Notes: generated by a model from the letters alone, not told the origin. DNA of 64,000 nucleotides from Enterococcus hirae ATCC 9790 (GCF_000271405.2 NC_018081.1:2289678-2353677); one strand, 5' to 3'; shown: positions 1 to 9,899, numbered from the stretch's first letter. Numbers and translations: made by a program.

Positions 1-520
1 GATTCACTCGATTGAATCTGGATTAGGACGACCGGTTGCTCAAAATGAACTTGAACCGATTTCCTGGGTCCTGCTAGAGTATGGGAAGAAGGTTTCTGCA
101 GCGAACTATATCCAGTCGCTTCATGTTTGGGATCATGCAGCAATCACAATGGAAGAACTATTTCAAACTGTTGATCTTTTTCTTTCGCCGACAACAGCAT
201 TTACTGCTCCAGAAATTTCCACTGATCTTCAAAGCGATGAAATTCGGGCAAAAATGGCTGGAATCAACGAATGCAACGAACAAGAAAGTTTAGCAGTTAT
301 TTCTGAAATGTTTGAGGAAAGTTTAAAGATCACGCCTTACACCCAACTGGCAAATTTGACGGGACAACCAGCAATCAGTTTACCCACACATATCAGTGAG
401 GAAGGTCTGCCTTTGGGTATCCAATTCATGGCTGCCAGAGGACGAGAAGACTTGCTCTTTCAAATTGGCGAAATCTTTGAAAATCATCAAAAATTCTATT
501 TACCGCCAAGTTATCAATAA
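1..520 (+). CDS. Amidase family protein, C-terminal part (5' end outside window)
   Basis: The frame is open from base 2 to a TAA at 518-520, so only the last ~172 residues are present. The segment around residues TPYTQLANLTGQPAISLP followed by GLPLGIQFMA is the characteristic C-terminal region of amidase-signature enzymes (the GatA/AmiE-like Ser-Ser-Lys hydrolases), where a Thr/Asn-rich loop and a small helix line the substrate pocket. The catalytic Ser-cisSer-Lys core would be upstream and cannot be checked. Substrate unknown; it could be a stand-alone amidase rather than GatA because no gatB or gatC follows it. A terminator follows directly. Confidence 0.85.
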   Translation, partial: IHSIESGLGRPVAQNELEPISWVLLEYGKKVSAANYIQSLHVWDHAAITMEELFQTVDLFLSPTTAFTAPEISTDLQSDEIRAKMAGINECNEQESLAVISEMFEESLKITPYTQLANLTGQPAISLPTHISEEGLPLGIQFMAARGREDLLFQIGEIFENHQKFYLPPSYQ

Positions 521-532
521 TAGTCAGTTGAA

Positions 533-580
533 GAAAAGCAGTTGGGACTAAGAAAACTTTAGACTCAACTGTTTTTTATC
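533..580 (+). terminator. Rho-independent terminator after amidase gene
   Basis: GCAGTTG-type arm near 538 pairs with CAACTG near 566-571 through an imperfect longer stem, followed by TTTTTT. Confidence 0.75.
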
Positions 581-755
581 TGGCTGTCAGCTACCTCGTG
601 ACGATGTTTTGTCCCATTCATTTAGCCGAATCAAAGTGAATAAAAACTAATTCTAAATATTTTTAAGGAAACGATTCAAATAATAATTAACGATAGATTT
701 TTTGTTGGATCTAAGGTAGAATGGGTAGGCGAAAATATGTTCGGAGGTGGAGGGA

Positions 756-1445
756 TTGAAAACTCCTTTAACGATCGAGATGGAAACTTCTCTTTATCAA
801 TACTGTATCGAACAAGGGGGCATTGTCGTAGAAGAGGTGACCATGCCTGACGACCATGGTATCGTGGATACGTTAAGTTGTCTCACAAAGTTTGATGGTA
901 CAAGAGAGTGGCGTTGCTATGAGTTGAAAGTATCAAAAGCGGACTTTCGTTCCACTGCAAAATTATCGTTTGTCGGGAATTACAATTATTTTGTATTACC
1001 TCAAACACTTTTTGATGAAGTCAAAGCTGAAATCCCCACTGGTATCGGTGTTTTAGTTTATCGACCTTACGGGATAGCAGAAGAGATGCCAGCTTCTGGC
1101 ACATTCATTATTGCTAAAAAAGCAATGAAGCAACCGTTAGCAGTGGCAGAAGAGGCGCTGCTCAACCGTTTTATGGCTTCATTATTTAGAGAAGTAAGAA
1201 AAGCCAAACAAATGGAACGAGGCGTCAAATATTTTCCAACTGATCAGTTGTATAAAGAATTAAAAAAACGTTCAGATTCTCAAGATCCATTTGCCAAAGA
1301 GCGTTATTATGAACGATTTATTGAGGAAACAGAAAATCAAGCGATCCAAGATTTACAAGCAGAAATCAACGCTTTACAGCAAGATTATGAGAATCTGCGA
1401 CAAAAGCAGCAAGTTAGACGCTTGCCAACAGAGCCATTGGAGTGA
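756..1445 (+). CDS. MmcB-like / restriction-endonuclease-fold-like protein
   Basis: About 229 residues. The N-terminal half has DHGIVDTLSCL followed by EWRCYELKVSKADF and then a segment on a protein learned from a 'supplier' strand (YNYFVLPQTLF, GIGVLVY). A buried Asp followed by ExK (ELKVSK) is the PD-(D/E)XK-like pattern of MmcB-type DNA-repair nucleases. The C-terminal ~70 residues are charged coiled coil. A GTG at 747 would extend the frame but lies inside the GGAGGTGGAGGG ribosome site; the TTG at 756 is well spaced from it and is preferred. It sits 6 bp before a sce7725-like gene, so the two are probably co-transcribed. Nuclease activity is inferred only from the motif. Confidence 0.6.
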   Translation: MKTPLTIEMETSLYQYCIEQGGIVVEEVTMPDDHGIVDTLSCLTKFDGTREWRCYELKVSKADFRSTAKLSFVGNYNYFVLPQTLFDEVKAEIPTGIGVLVYRPYGIAEEMPASGTFIIAKKAMKQPLAVAEEALLNRFMASLFREVRKAKQMERGVKYFPTDQLYKELKKRSDSQDPFAKERYYERFIEETENQAIQDLQAEINALQQDYENLRQKQQVRRLPTEPLE

Positions 1446-1451
1446 ATAAGT

Positions 1452-2440
1452 ATGTACTATCCTTATTTGAGAGGGAAACAGTTTGATCTTTTAGCATTAA
1501 AAGAAATGATTCAACAGAATCTATTATCTAAAAAGGTGGTTCCCATCATCGAACCAGTTCGTGATTCAGCTACCTTTAAAAACGTTGTCGAGTTATTCCA
1601 AAAAGTAAATCACCCGCTGATCATCATCGATAATCCCCAAGTGGGTCAGTTCAAACTTTTTGATGAACATTTACATTTATGGGAAGAAAAAGAAAATAGT
1701 TCCATTCAACATGCAATGATCATCACGTCCGATAATTACCAACAGATCATGGAGCAACCACCTAAATTGATCATTTTTGATGGACAACATCAGCCGCGTG
1801 ATCCAAAAATATGGAAAGAACTTTCAAAAATGGATACTCATTTTTTGTTACCAGACCATAGTCGGTTCCATATCTGGTTACCAGAAAACAAAATCATCAT
1901 AAAAGAAGCCTTTAAACCAAGAAAACACGAAGAAGATTATAGCGAAAAAATAGATGATTTTTTTAGCGACGACTATTTGTTTTTTAAAGAAGAGGGGAAT
2001 CATGGCTTTTCAGATTTTACGATTGAAGGAAGTCGCTATTTTGATAAAGGCTTTCCTAGTCGGGCATTGGCACTTCATCTGACCTATGTTGATGCATATG
2101 GTAATCTCAGAGTAAAACATTTTATTTCTGATACGAACGATTCAGCTAAGGATCAAGCACTAAAGTTTTTTGAAGCTGTTGAAAAAATGCAACAGTGGGT
2201 ATTGAGGAACCAAGATCAACTGTTGATTACAACGGGTATATTAGCCCTGCTTTCTTTGAAACAACAAAAAAATTTCCTGGTTTAGGTGTATTGAAAAAAT
2301 GGACATTGGTCCATCATTTAGAACTGCTCAGTTTATTATTAGATCAGCCGACTAATTGGTTACGCATGTATTCTAAAATAGAGGAACTACATTCGCTGAT
2401 TTGTGGTATTGGACATACAGAACGACAAAAATTGGTTTGA
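1452..2440 (+). pseudogene. sce7725-like family protein, frameshifted near 3' end
   Basis: The start MYYPYLRGKQFDLLAL and the tail FPGLGVLKKWTLVHHLEL are what I recall for the sce7725 family, found beside small nuclease-like partners; function unknown. The first frame stops at 2285, while the conserved tail lies in another frame ending at 2440. Adding one A to the A7 run at 2266-2272 joins them as ...LKQQKKFPGLGV, giving a normal 329-residue protein. A sequencing undercall, a real mutation, or ribosomal slippage on the A-run are all possible. A terminator follows at 2446. Confidence 0.65.
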
Positions 2441-2445
2441 TTCCC

Positions 2446-2485
2446 CTCACTAGTTTATGTTTTGAAGCTAGTGAGAGATTTTTTT
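2446..2485 (+). terminator. Terminator after sce7725-like gene
   Basis: Perfect arms CTCACTAG (2446-2453) and CTAGTGAG (2468-2475), then AGA and a T7 run. Confidence 0.85.
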
Positions 2486-2514
2486 GCTAATCAATCCTGT
2501 TTATCAAAATAAGA

Positions 2515-3072
2515 TCATTCTTTGAGCATTTTTATTTGTCGCTTAAATTGGTTTTTGGTGGCTTCTAACCCTTCATTATTTGCTAAAACAATGAGGTTTG
2601 GTCGTTTTTTTAACTCATCTAATTTCTTCGTGTCTTGCTCAAAAAGAGCGAGCCTTTTTTTGATTTGATCCGGAGCATCTCCACGTTGTTCTAAACGCTG
2701 CTTCAATTTGTTTTTAGCGATAGTCACAAATACTGGTTGGATCTGTTCCCCAAATGCATGGAAGAGTGCCCAAAAACCAGCAGCTGTTAAAATTGTATAA
2801 CAATCACCATTTTTCAACTTTTGAGCAATCTCCCTCTTAGTTGAACCATATTTATGTCCCGCATATTCATCCCATTCCACAAATGCCTGTTCAGTGATCA
2901 ACTGCTCAAATTTGTCTTCAGAGAGAAAATAGTAATCTTTTTGATCGGTTTCACCTTTTCGAGGAGGACGAGTCGTCGAAGTGACAATTTTTTCTTTTGG
3001 TTCAAAAAGAGCATTAGCAATGGAGGTTTTTCCTGAACCAGAAGGACCAATAAATACATAACATTTGTTCAT
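2515..3072 (-). CDS. Guanylate kinase-like P-loop protein
   Basis: 185 residues, the usual guanylate-kinase length. Walker A GPSGSGKTS is near residues 8-16, followed by the GMP-binding segment STTRPPRKGE and DYYFLS, then EWDEYAGHKYGS, all in the order expected for GMP kinase (ATP + GMP to ADP + GDP). Of two adjacent ATGs the second (3072) is better spaced from GGAG. Conserved Lys/Arg lid residues appear (RGD...KKRL). Enterococci normally keep the essential gmk elsewhere beside rpoZ, so this isolated copy is probably a paralogue; substrate could differ. Its neighbours are unrelated. Confidence 0.75.
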   Translation of the reverse strand: MNKCYVFIGPSGSGKTSIANALFEPKEKIVTSTTRPPRKGETDQKDYYFLSEDKFEQLITEQAFVEWDEYAGHKYGSTKREIAQKLKNGDCYTILTAAGFWALFHAFGEQIQPVFVTIAKNKLKQRLEQRGDAPDQIKKRLALFEQDTKKLDELKKRPNLIVLANNEGLEATKNQFKRQIKMLKE

Positions 3073-3188
3073 CATGAATCTCCTTCAAATCTTTATTTCC
3101 TTTATTAAACGATACACGAGAAAGTTTCTTTTAGCAATTGTTCTTTTCGCATAGATATTCCAGGTGGACGACAATAAATTTTGTCTTA

Positions 3189-3247
3189 TAAAAAACACTC
3201 TCTTGAGTCTTTAGAAAATCGTCTAAAGAGCAAAGAGAGTGTTTTAA
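3189..3247 (-). terminator. Terminator of nupC-type gene
   Basis: Arms AAAACACTCTCTT (3192-3204) and AAGAGAGTGTTTT (3233-3245) with an inner CTTTAGA/TCTAAAG stem. Nearly symmetrical, so it could act both ways. Confidence 0.8.
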
Positions 3248-3274
3248 ATATACAATTCAATTAAATTTAATCAT

Positions 3275-4455
3275 TTAGACTAATAAACCAGTGACGATCG
3301 CACTTAAAAAGCTGACTAATGTGGCAGTCAATAAGATTTTTAATCCATGTTTCGCAACTAAGTTTCCTTTTTCTTCATTTAGACCTTTCATAGCACCCGA
3401 AATGATTCCAATGGAAGAGAAGTTAGCAAAAGATACTAAAAAGACAGATAAAATAGCTGTTGTACGTTCAGTAAAATGCAGGTTCCCAGTGGCTAGTTCT
3501 GTCATCGCAACAAATTCATTTGTCACAAGTTTCGTCGCCATGATACTACCCGCATCCACAGCTTCTTTCCAAGGAATCCCGCTGATAAATGCTAGTGGAG
3601 CAAAGATATAACCAAGAATTTCTTGGAAAGAGATCCCAAAGATTCCACTAAAAATGGCATTGATCATAGCAATAAGAGCAACGAATCCAATCAACATAGC
3701 AGCAACTGTAATCGCTACATGAAAGCCGTCAAGAATATATTCTCCAAGCATTTGGAAGAAAGTTTGTTCTTTGTTTTCTTCAATGATCAACTCATCTTCT
3801 TTTTCTTCTAATTCATAGGGATTAACGATGGAGGCCAAGATATACCCACCGAATAAGTTCAATACCAGCGCAGTAATTACATATTTAGAATCGATCAACG
3901 CCATATAAGAACCTACGATCGACATCGAAACAGTCGACATGGCAGAAACGCTCATGGTAAATAAACGTTTTTCAGATAAGAAAGGCAATTCTTTTTTATT
4001 GAAATAAAAACTTCAGATTGACCTAGTATTGCTGAAGCAACACCGTTGTAAGATTCTAATTTCCCCATACCATTGATTTTACTTAAACCCAATCCAACTG
4101 CCTTCATGAATAATGGCAAGATCTTGATATAACGCAAAATCCCGATGATTGCAGAAATAAAAACAATCGGCATCAAAACATTTAAGAAAAACGGCGCACT
4201 GCCTTTATTGGCTACCCCAGCAAAAACAAAATTGACTCCTTCACCTGCAAACGCTAGTAAATGATCGAATACTTTCGCTAACATGGAAACGACTGCTGTA
4301 CCAAAAGTCGTTCGTAACAAAATAAAACCAAAAATAAATTGCAATACGATCATCAATAGTAAAGGTTTTACTTTGATGGCTTTCTTGTTGGTACTAATCA
4401 AAAAAGCAAGGCTAAAAATAAAAAGTAATCCAATAATTCCTAAAATCTGACTCAA
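3275..4455 (-). pseudogene. nupC: NupC-type concentrative nucleoside transporter, frameshifted
   Basis: The family imports nucleosides with a cation and has 8-10 membrane segments. Two frames, 4455-3952 and 3988-3275, give the two halves. The first ends in GQSEVFISIKK and the second resumes LPFLSEKRLFTMSVSAMSTVSMSIVGSYM, the hallmark NupC core. One extra T in the T6 run at 3992-3997 restores a 393-residue protein of normal length. Start is taken as TTG 4455, preceded by AGGAG at correct spacing, rather than the upstream TTG at 4473. Likely intact in vivo if the missing base is a sequencing error. Confidence 0.8.
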
Positions 4456-4547
4456 ACTATCACTCCTAATCAAAATTCCGTTTAATTTTACACGTTTTAT
4501 CGTTAAAATACTAATTTTTTGCTAAGATTATCATCGCTTTTTTAGAC

Positions 4548-4580
4548 TGAAACGCATACATTTCAATTGAAACGGATACA
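4548..4580 (-). promoter_or_regulatory. Tandem operator-like direct repeat upstream of nupC
   Basis: TGAAACGCATACA (4548-4560) and TGAAACGGATACA (4568-4580) differ at one base and are exactly 20 bp apart, two helical turns, about 95-125 bp upstream of the nupC start. Resembles a half-degenerate LacI-type or cre site but does not fit the cre consensus. Regulator unknown. Confidence 0.4.
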
Positions 4581-4587
4581 ACAAAAT

Positions 4588-4654
4588 AAAACTCTTAAAA
4601 GATTATCAGTTGCACTTTTTCAGGTGCAATTTAAATAAAATCTTTTAAGAGTTT
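4588..4654. terminator. Long bidirectional terminator between DUF1846 gene and nupC
   Basis: Arms AAACTCTTAAAAGAT (4588-4602) and ATCTTTTAAGAGTTT (4640-4654) enclose a second hairpin TTGCAC.../GTGCAA (4610-4629). Confidence 0.75.
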
Positions 4655-4685
4655 ATTCAGCTATTTGTTCATAAAGAAACAATGC

Positions 4686-6188
4686 TTATTGATAAAATAA
4701 ATTTTCCGATGGATAGAAGGGAGCACTTGTGATATCAATACCTAATTGTTTCAACGTTTGTTCATCATTTTTATTGACGATGACTGTCGAGTGAGCTTGA
4801 GCACCATCTAATTCAGCAAGTTTGTCATAAGCTACTTGAGCGATAGGGTTGGTTACCGCACTGATCGAAAGAGCAATCAGTACTTCATTTAGGCTCAATG
4901 TATCAACGGAAGAATGCAGTGCGGCAGACTTCATCCCTTGAATCCGTTCTAGAACAAGCGGCGACAACAATGGAATATTATCTGAGATATGTGCTAAATG
5001 TTTGATCGCATTTAAAATGACGGCAGCAGAAGCATTCATTAAAGAACTGGTGCGTCCTGTAATGATCACTTCATCGGGTAATTGGATCGCGATCACCGCA
5101 GAAGGATCGTTGCTGTCATTTTGAACAGTTTTTGCATACTCATGAGCAGGCAATACCACTTGACGGTCTTCAGGTTGAAGACCTACTTCTTCCATGATCA
5201 ATTTAATTCGATTTACTGCTTCCTCATCAATCAATCCTTTTTTGAAATCACACTCTGTTTGGAAATAGCGGCGGATGATTTCTTGTCGAGAAGCTTCTTG
5301 CACAACTTCATCATCAACGATTCCGAATCCCACACGATTCACACCCATATCGGTAGGGGATTGATAGATTGATTCTTTACCAGTGATTTTTTCAATGATC
5401 CGTTTGATTACTGGAAAGGTTTCAACATCTCGATTATAGTTTACAGCAACCTTGCCATAGGCATCATAATGGAAGGAATCGATCATATTGACATCTTTTA
5501 AATCCACAGTGGCAGCTTCATAGGCAATGTTTAGTGGATGTTTCAATGGGACATTCCAAACAGGGAAGGTCTCAAATTTTGAATAACCTGCTGATTGTCC
5601 TTTTTGGCTTTCATGATAAAGCTGATTCAAACATGTTGCTAGTTTGCCACTACCAGGTCCAGGAGCAGTAACAACAACGATTGGCTTACTGGTCTCAATA
5701 TATTCATTTTTGCCAAAGCCGTTTTCAGAAACGATTTTTTCAACATTAATTGGATAATCTTCAATTTCTGAATGTTTGTAGACTTTGATATTACGTCTTT
5801 CTAATTTATTGACGAAGACATTCGTAGCTGGCTGACCATTGTAACGAGTAATGACGACACTATTGATAGATAATCCGTAGCCACGCATTTCGTCGATCAA
5901 GCGTAAAATATCCATGTCATAAGTGATACCATAATCCCCACGAATTTTATTACGTTCAATGTCTCCAGCGTAGACGCAAATCAAGATTTCTGCTTGATCT
6001 TTTAATTTTTGTAACAATTTGATTTTTGCATCTTCTTCAAAGCCAGGCAAAACACGTTTGGCATGCTTATCATCGACCAATTTGCCTCCAAATTCTAAAT
6101 ATAATTTGTCATAGTGATTCACTCGTTCAAGGATATATGCTGATTGTTCTTCGATATATTTCTCTGAATCAAAACCGATTTTTTTCAC
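4686..6188 (-). CDS. DUF1846 family protein
   Basis: 500 residues, typical for DUF1846 (PF08903), a widespread Firmicutes family of unknown biochemical role with a P-loop-like N-terminal domain. The segment [22 protein letters not shown] near residue 175 resembles a nucleotide-binding loop, and [21 protein letters not shown] near residue 80 is also family-typical. Start is GTG 6188, preceded by AAGGAGGGAATCTC. It is monocistronic with its own terminator on the left. No membrane segments. Assignment to the family is firm; function is not known. Confidence 0.9.
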   Translation of the reverse strand: MKKIGFDSEKYIEEQSAYILERVNHYDKLYLEFGGKLVDDKHAKRVLPGFEEDAKIKLLQKLKDQAEILICVYAGDIERNKIRGDYGITYDMDILRLIDEMRGYGLSINSVVITRYNGQPATNVFVNKLERRNIKVYKHSEIEDYPINVEKIVSENGFGKNEYIETSKPIVVVTAPGPGSGKLATCLNQLYHESQKGQSAGYSKFETFPVWNVPLKHPLNIAYEAATVDLKDVNMIDSFHYDAYGKVAVNYNRDVETFPVIKRIIEKITGKESIYQSPTDMGVNRVGFGIVDDEVVQEASRQEIIRRYFQTECDFKKGLIDEEAVNRIKLIMEEVGLQPEDRQVVLPAHEYAKTVQNDSNDPSAVIAIQLPDEVIITGRTSSLMNASAAVILNAIKHLAHISDNIPLLSPLVLERIQGMKSAALHSSVDTLSLNEVLIALSISAVTNPIAQVAYDKLAELDGAQAHSTVIVNKNDEQTLKQLGIDITSAPFYPSENLFYQ

Positions 6189-6344
6189 GAGATTCCCTCC
6201 TTAAGTACTAAAGCATTTTTTCATTTTTTTTGATTTTCGTCAACTAGTAACTAACACCGGATTAAAACAACAGATAAAATCTCAAATCTGGCTTGTTTCA
6301 TCTTAAATTCATTGGTATGATAGTTTTGGTAAGGAAGGTGTCAC

Positions 6345-6536
6345 ATGAAAAAAAGACAGAAAAAGAAAAACGCATATAAACAATATATCCGTTCGATTTT
6401 TACCGGTTATGAAAAAATGCTCGAAAATACTGATTTAGAAGAGATGAAGTTTACTTATTTGAATGAAGAAACACTATTATCTCGTGATGAAAATCAGCGC
6501 ATTCACTTCACAACCAGAGATCTGCCTCAAAAATAA
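6345..6536 (+). CDS. Small conserved-looking basic protein, function unknown
   Basis: 63 residues starting MKKRQKKKNAYKQYIRSIF, strongly basic at the N-terminus and acidic in the middle. The ATG is preceded by AAGGAAGGTGTCAC, a good ribosome site, and by a TATGATAG-like -10. No membrane segment or recognised domain. Followed by an unusual nested hairpin at 6553-6635. Confidence 0.6.
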   Translation: MKKRQKKKNAYKQYIRSIFTGYEKMLENTDLEEMKFTYLNEETLLSRDENQRIHFTTRDLPQK

Positions 6537-6552
6537 GAAAATTACTGAGTGA

Positions 6553-6635
6553 AAAAGAGTGGGGGGATCTGTAGTAACCCCCAAAAGTTAGAATCTAACT
6601 TTTGGAGGTCGCTTCAATCCTCTTTCCACTCTTTT
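6553..6635 (+). other. Nested hairpin structure downstream of the small gene
   Basis: Outer arms AAAAGAGTGG (6553-6562) and CCACTCTTTT (6626-6635). Inside is a perfect 11-bp stem CCAAAAGTTAG (6581-6591)/CTAACTTTTGG (6595-6605) with a 3-base loop, preceded by a run of G and of C that can also pair. Could be a terminator with an internal domain or a small RNA 3' end. Confidence 0.55.
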
Positions 6636-6865
6636 GTTTTACTCTCGATACGTAAGATTATTCAATAGTGAAAGTACAATAATCAGACCTTATCAAAACG
6701 GTGGATAATCAATGAATATTGATTAAAAGATACATAGAGGAGGAAGCCCTTTGTAACATTTTTTTCTATAAAATGGTACTATTAAATTATCAATTCAATA
6801 GTAAGTAAACTCAACCTATTGTGCTTCTGTCCAAGAAAGTGGATAACTGTGAGGAGGTAATCAAA

Positions 6866-7761
6866 ATGAAAGAAACACCACAAGAAAATAACGAAGAAAT
6901 CATCATTCAGCAAGAAGATGACACTACTTTTTTTGATATCAAAGAAAAAGCTAGCACGAATCTATCTCAACTGTTAGAGGATTTACAAGCATTTGAAAGA
7001 GCTGTTCGTGAAGAAAACATTCCAGAAATCTATCAACTGTATAATGGTCATTTAAATGAGGAATTGAAAAAAAGTTCGAATGAAAACCATGAAATCGATC
7101 AGCTATTAATGCGGAAAATTCATGATCGCTTTATTCAAGAATTTCCATTTATGGAGCTAGTCGAAAAGATTTCTCCTACGATGAGTTATTACAAGATCGG
7201 TACGTATTATCACGAAAGGCCAACAATTGGCATCGATGCTAGTCTACCGGAAATTTTCGTTTTGCCCCAAATTGACGAAGAGTGGGGCACCTATGCAAAC
7301 CAGGAACCGGATGACTACAGTCAACAAATTAACGAACTTGATGCTAAAGTCATCACTGCAAAAGCCGAGATTGATCGTCTGGATGAAGAATTAAAAGAAG
7401 TGGATCGCCAAATCTCTGATCTGGATGACACTAAAGGATTCTTAAATCGTAAAAAAATTGATGAAGAAATCCAAGAACTAAAAAACAAAAACAAGCATTA
7501 TCGAATGAAAAATTAGGCTGGATGCCTTATCTTGAAGCACCTGAAAAAATCCAAAATCAAAAAGCTGCTTTACTTAACGAAGCAAAAGCGAATCAATTAC
7601 GTGCAGCGATCGTTGAAAAAGAACAACGACAAATCAATCGCTACTTCGGTGGGATAGAAGGGTTCAGTCAAGCCATCCATCATTTCCTAATGAATTACTT
7701 AGGAAATGTTGACCCACATAAAAACCCAGAAGTATCGATGCAAGAGGGAGGGGTAGAGTAA
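6866..7761 (+). pseudogene. Unknown coiled-coil protein, frameshifted
   Basis: Start ATG 6866 follows GAGGAGGTAATCAAA. The first frame ends at 7516 and the rest reads 7522-7761 in another frame. One A added in the A-runs at 7480-7491 joins them (…KNKKQALSNEKLGWMPYLE…), giving 298 residues. Residues ~165-225 are heptad-rich coiled coil (EIDRLDEELKEVDRQISDLDD); the rest is acidic. No signal peptide or membrane segment and no family recognised. It overlaps the next gene by one base, so the two are an operon. Confidence 0.6.
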
Positions 7762-8828
7762 TGAATGAGCATGAAGAGTTAGAAAAAAATGAAGAGCTGG
7801 AAGCACAATCGTTAGCAGAAACGACTGTGACGGAAGAAGCAATAGAAACAGATCCTGAAAACTCCAGCAATCACTCTGCTTCTGAAGATGATTTGCTTGA
7901 TGAAAATGAACAGGTCACTTCTGAACAATTAGAGGCAATTGAATCCAGTCATCCGCATGAAGCGAGGGAAAATCAAGTCTATTTAGAAACAAAAGAAAAA
8001 GACCATCAAGACATTGTTCTTTTGATTGAAACAGCAGAGGCAGAATTAGCGGATTTACGCTTACGGAAATATCTACTTGAATCGGACTTTTCACAATTAT
8101 TAGATGCTTTTGAACGCTATATCTTAAAAGCAGAACCTATTTCTCCGATTGGTAAGACAAGTTTGATCGAATACTTTACTTATGAGTTGCTAAAACCTTT
8201 AAATGATATTGGGTTGAAATTCTCTAATACCACTTATGATACTTGGGAAACACGACATTTTTCGATCAACTATCGTTTGAATGATTCCAATCAATTAGTA
8301 TTTTCTTTTGTTCTTCCGACGATTGATCAACGATACCAAGTGGAATCACTCAACTTATTGGAAGTTTCACCAGAAACGATGGAAATCACGGTTCAGGATG
8401 ACCGTGTGTTATCTTTGATTCGTTATTGGTCTGTTGAACGGGTATTCTCTGCTGGTCAACTGACTATTTTCAATCATAAGTTCAACCAAATATTAGCTCA
8501 TGCACGTCACTTAGGTTTTTTAGTCAAGCAAACTTTACTAGATAACACCCAACCGTTACATCTGAATCTTCAAAGTCAATTTGAATTGACTGACCAGGTA
8601 CTAGATGACATCTTTATCGTAGCGATGAAAAATCCTCAATATGATTTTGAAAAAATTGGAGAAGAAAAATACCAAGTTCTATTAGATAAAGGACAATCCA
8701 TGATCATTTCCAAAAATCAGAAAAACCAAACAATGCTTGAAGTTTCTTCTGGGGAGTACCATCGATCAGTGATTGATTTCTTTATCAATTACGAATTTTT
8801 GGTTCCTTTGATGGTTCGAAAGGCTTAG
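7761..8828 (+). CDS. Unknown acidic protein paired with the preceding coiled-coil protein
   Basis: 355 residues. The first ~75 are a very acidic, low-complexity region (NEHEELEKNEELEAQ...). A short coiled coil follows (residues ~80-105), then an apparently globular mixed alpha/beta domain with YDTWETRHFSINYRL and a tandem-like arrangement of Phe/Tyr-rich strands to the end. Start ATG 7761 is behind GGAGGGGTAGAGTA and shares a base with the previous stop, indicating translational coupling. No family recognised. The pair may form a complex (inference from overlap only). Confidence 0.65.
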   Translation: MNEHEELEKNEELEAQSLAETTVTEEAIETDPENSSNHSASEDDLLDENEQVTSEQLEAIESSHPHEARENQVYLETKEKDHQDIVLLIETAEAELADLRLRKYLLESDFSQLLDAFERYILKAEPISPIGKTSLIEYFTYELLKPLNDIGLKFSNTTYDTWETRHFSINYRLNDSNQLVFSFVLPTIDQRYQVESLNLLEVSPETMEITVQDDRVLSLIRYWSVERVFSAGQLTIFNHKFNQILAHARHLGFLVKQTLLDNTQPLHLNLQSQFELTDQVLDDIFIVAMKNPQYDFEKIGEEKYQVLLDKGQSMIISKNQKNQTMLEVSSGEYHRSVIDFFINYEFLVPLMVRKA

Positions 8829-8840
8829 ACAGGATATAAA

Positions 8841-8880
8841 CGTGTGGCAATCCTTAGAGAGATTGTCGCATGTTTTTTGT
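8841..8880 (+). terminator. Terminator after unknown two-gene operon
   Basis: TGTGGCAATC (8843-8852) pairs with GATTGTCGCA (8861-8870), then a T-rich tail. Confidence 0.7.
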
Positions 8881-8966
8881 TCCGTCTGCAGGCAATAGAT
8901 CACACGGTTCTTCCGAGAGATAGTTAACTGAGAAACTGTTGAGAAGAAAAGAAAGAAGGAAATAAG

Positions 8967-9899
8967 ATGGAAAATTTTAAAAAGAGCGGGATGTTCTCTG
9001 TGATTGCTGCATTAGGTGCGAATATTTTAGTTGCAATCAGTAAATTTGTCGGTTATGCCATTAGTGGAAGTGCGGCAATGCTGAATGAAAGTATTCATAG
9101 TATCGTCGATTGCAGCAACCAAATTCTATTGCTTTTTGGGGATAAACGAGCGAATAGAGGGCAAAGCGAGTTACACCAATTTGGCGAAGGAAGAGCAAAA
9201 TATTTTTTTAGCACAATTGTGGCAACCATGCTCTTTTTTGGTGGGGGAGCTTTGGGAGTCATGGAAGCTTTTGAAAAATTGACCCATCCTGCGCATGAAG
9301 TTGATAACTCATTGATCGTTATCATTATTTTAATTTTTGGATTAGCCATTGAAGGAACGTCATTACGTATCGCTATGAAAGAAATCCATGAGTTGAATAC
9401 CGAAAAATTATCATTGATGAAATTTTTGAGAGAAAGTCGTCACAGTGAAATTTTGATCATCTTTACTGAAGATTTTTGTGCCGTGATCGGACTCATTCTT
9501 GCTTTATTAGGAACAGTCTTGACGATGGTAACAGGAATTGCGGCGTTTGATGCGATTAGCGGCCTATTGATCGGATTATTGTTGATGGGAGCTGCCATTT
9601 TCTTAGCAAAAGAATTTTATAGTTTGATTGTTGGTGAAAGTGTGACAACGAGTGACTTGATTAAAATCAAGCAAGCCTTTGAGCGTCCGGAAGTCTCTCG
9701 TTTGATCGATGTAAAGACCGTTCATCTGAGCCCAACTGAGGTATTGGTAGCTGCTAAAATTGATATCTTTGATCACCCAGAGAATGAATCGTATGCAATC
9801 ATCAATAACATTGAAGAAACGATTCGTCAGTCTTTAAATGATAAAAAAGTTTATATTTATATTGAAACTGATAAATATGACCCTAATTATCGAAGATGA
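8967..9899 (+). CDS. Cation diffusion facilitator (CDF) family transporter
   Basis: 310 residues, normal for CDF proteins, which export divalent metals such as Zn, Mn or Fe in exchange for protons. Membrane segments near residues 8-30, 36-55, 80-105, 115-135, 160-185 and 190-210. The metal site of helix 2 is seen as ESIHSIVDC (xxHSxxD) and helix 5 contributes ...ED..AVIG. The C-terminal ~95 residues form the cytoplasmic dimer domain (SRLIDVKTVHLSPTEVLVAAKIDI). The start follows GAAAGAAGGAAATAAG. Monocistronic. Which metal is carried cannot be read from the sequence. Confidence 0.85.
   Translation: MENFKKSGMFSVIAALGANILVAISKFVGYAISGSAAMLNESIHSIVDCSNQILLLFGDKRANRGQSELHQFGEGRAKYFFSTIVATMLFFGGGALGVMEAFEKLTHPAHEVDNSLIVIIILIFGLAIEGTSLRIAMKEIHELNTEKLSLMKFLRESRHSEILIIFTEDFCAVIGLILALLGTVLTMVTGIAAFDAISGLLIGLLLMGAAIFLAKEFYSLIVGESVTTSDLIKIKQAFERPEVSRLIDVKTVHLSPTEVLVAAKIDIFDHPENESYAIINNIEETIRQSLNDKKVYIYIETDKYDPNYRR

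Noticed and set aside
2266..2272. Programmed -1 frameshift in the sce7725-like gene
   Set aside because: The A-run could act as a slippery site, but similar A-run losses in unrelated genes make a sequencing cause more likely, and no stimulatory stem is evident downstream.
4540..4585. CcpA cre site upstream of nupC
   Set aside because: TGAAACGCATACA lacks one position of the cre consensus TGNAARCGNWWWCA and occurs as a direct, not palindromic, pair.
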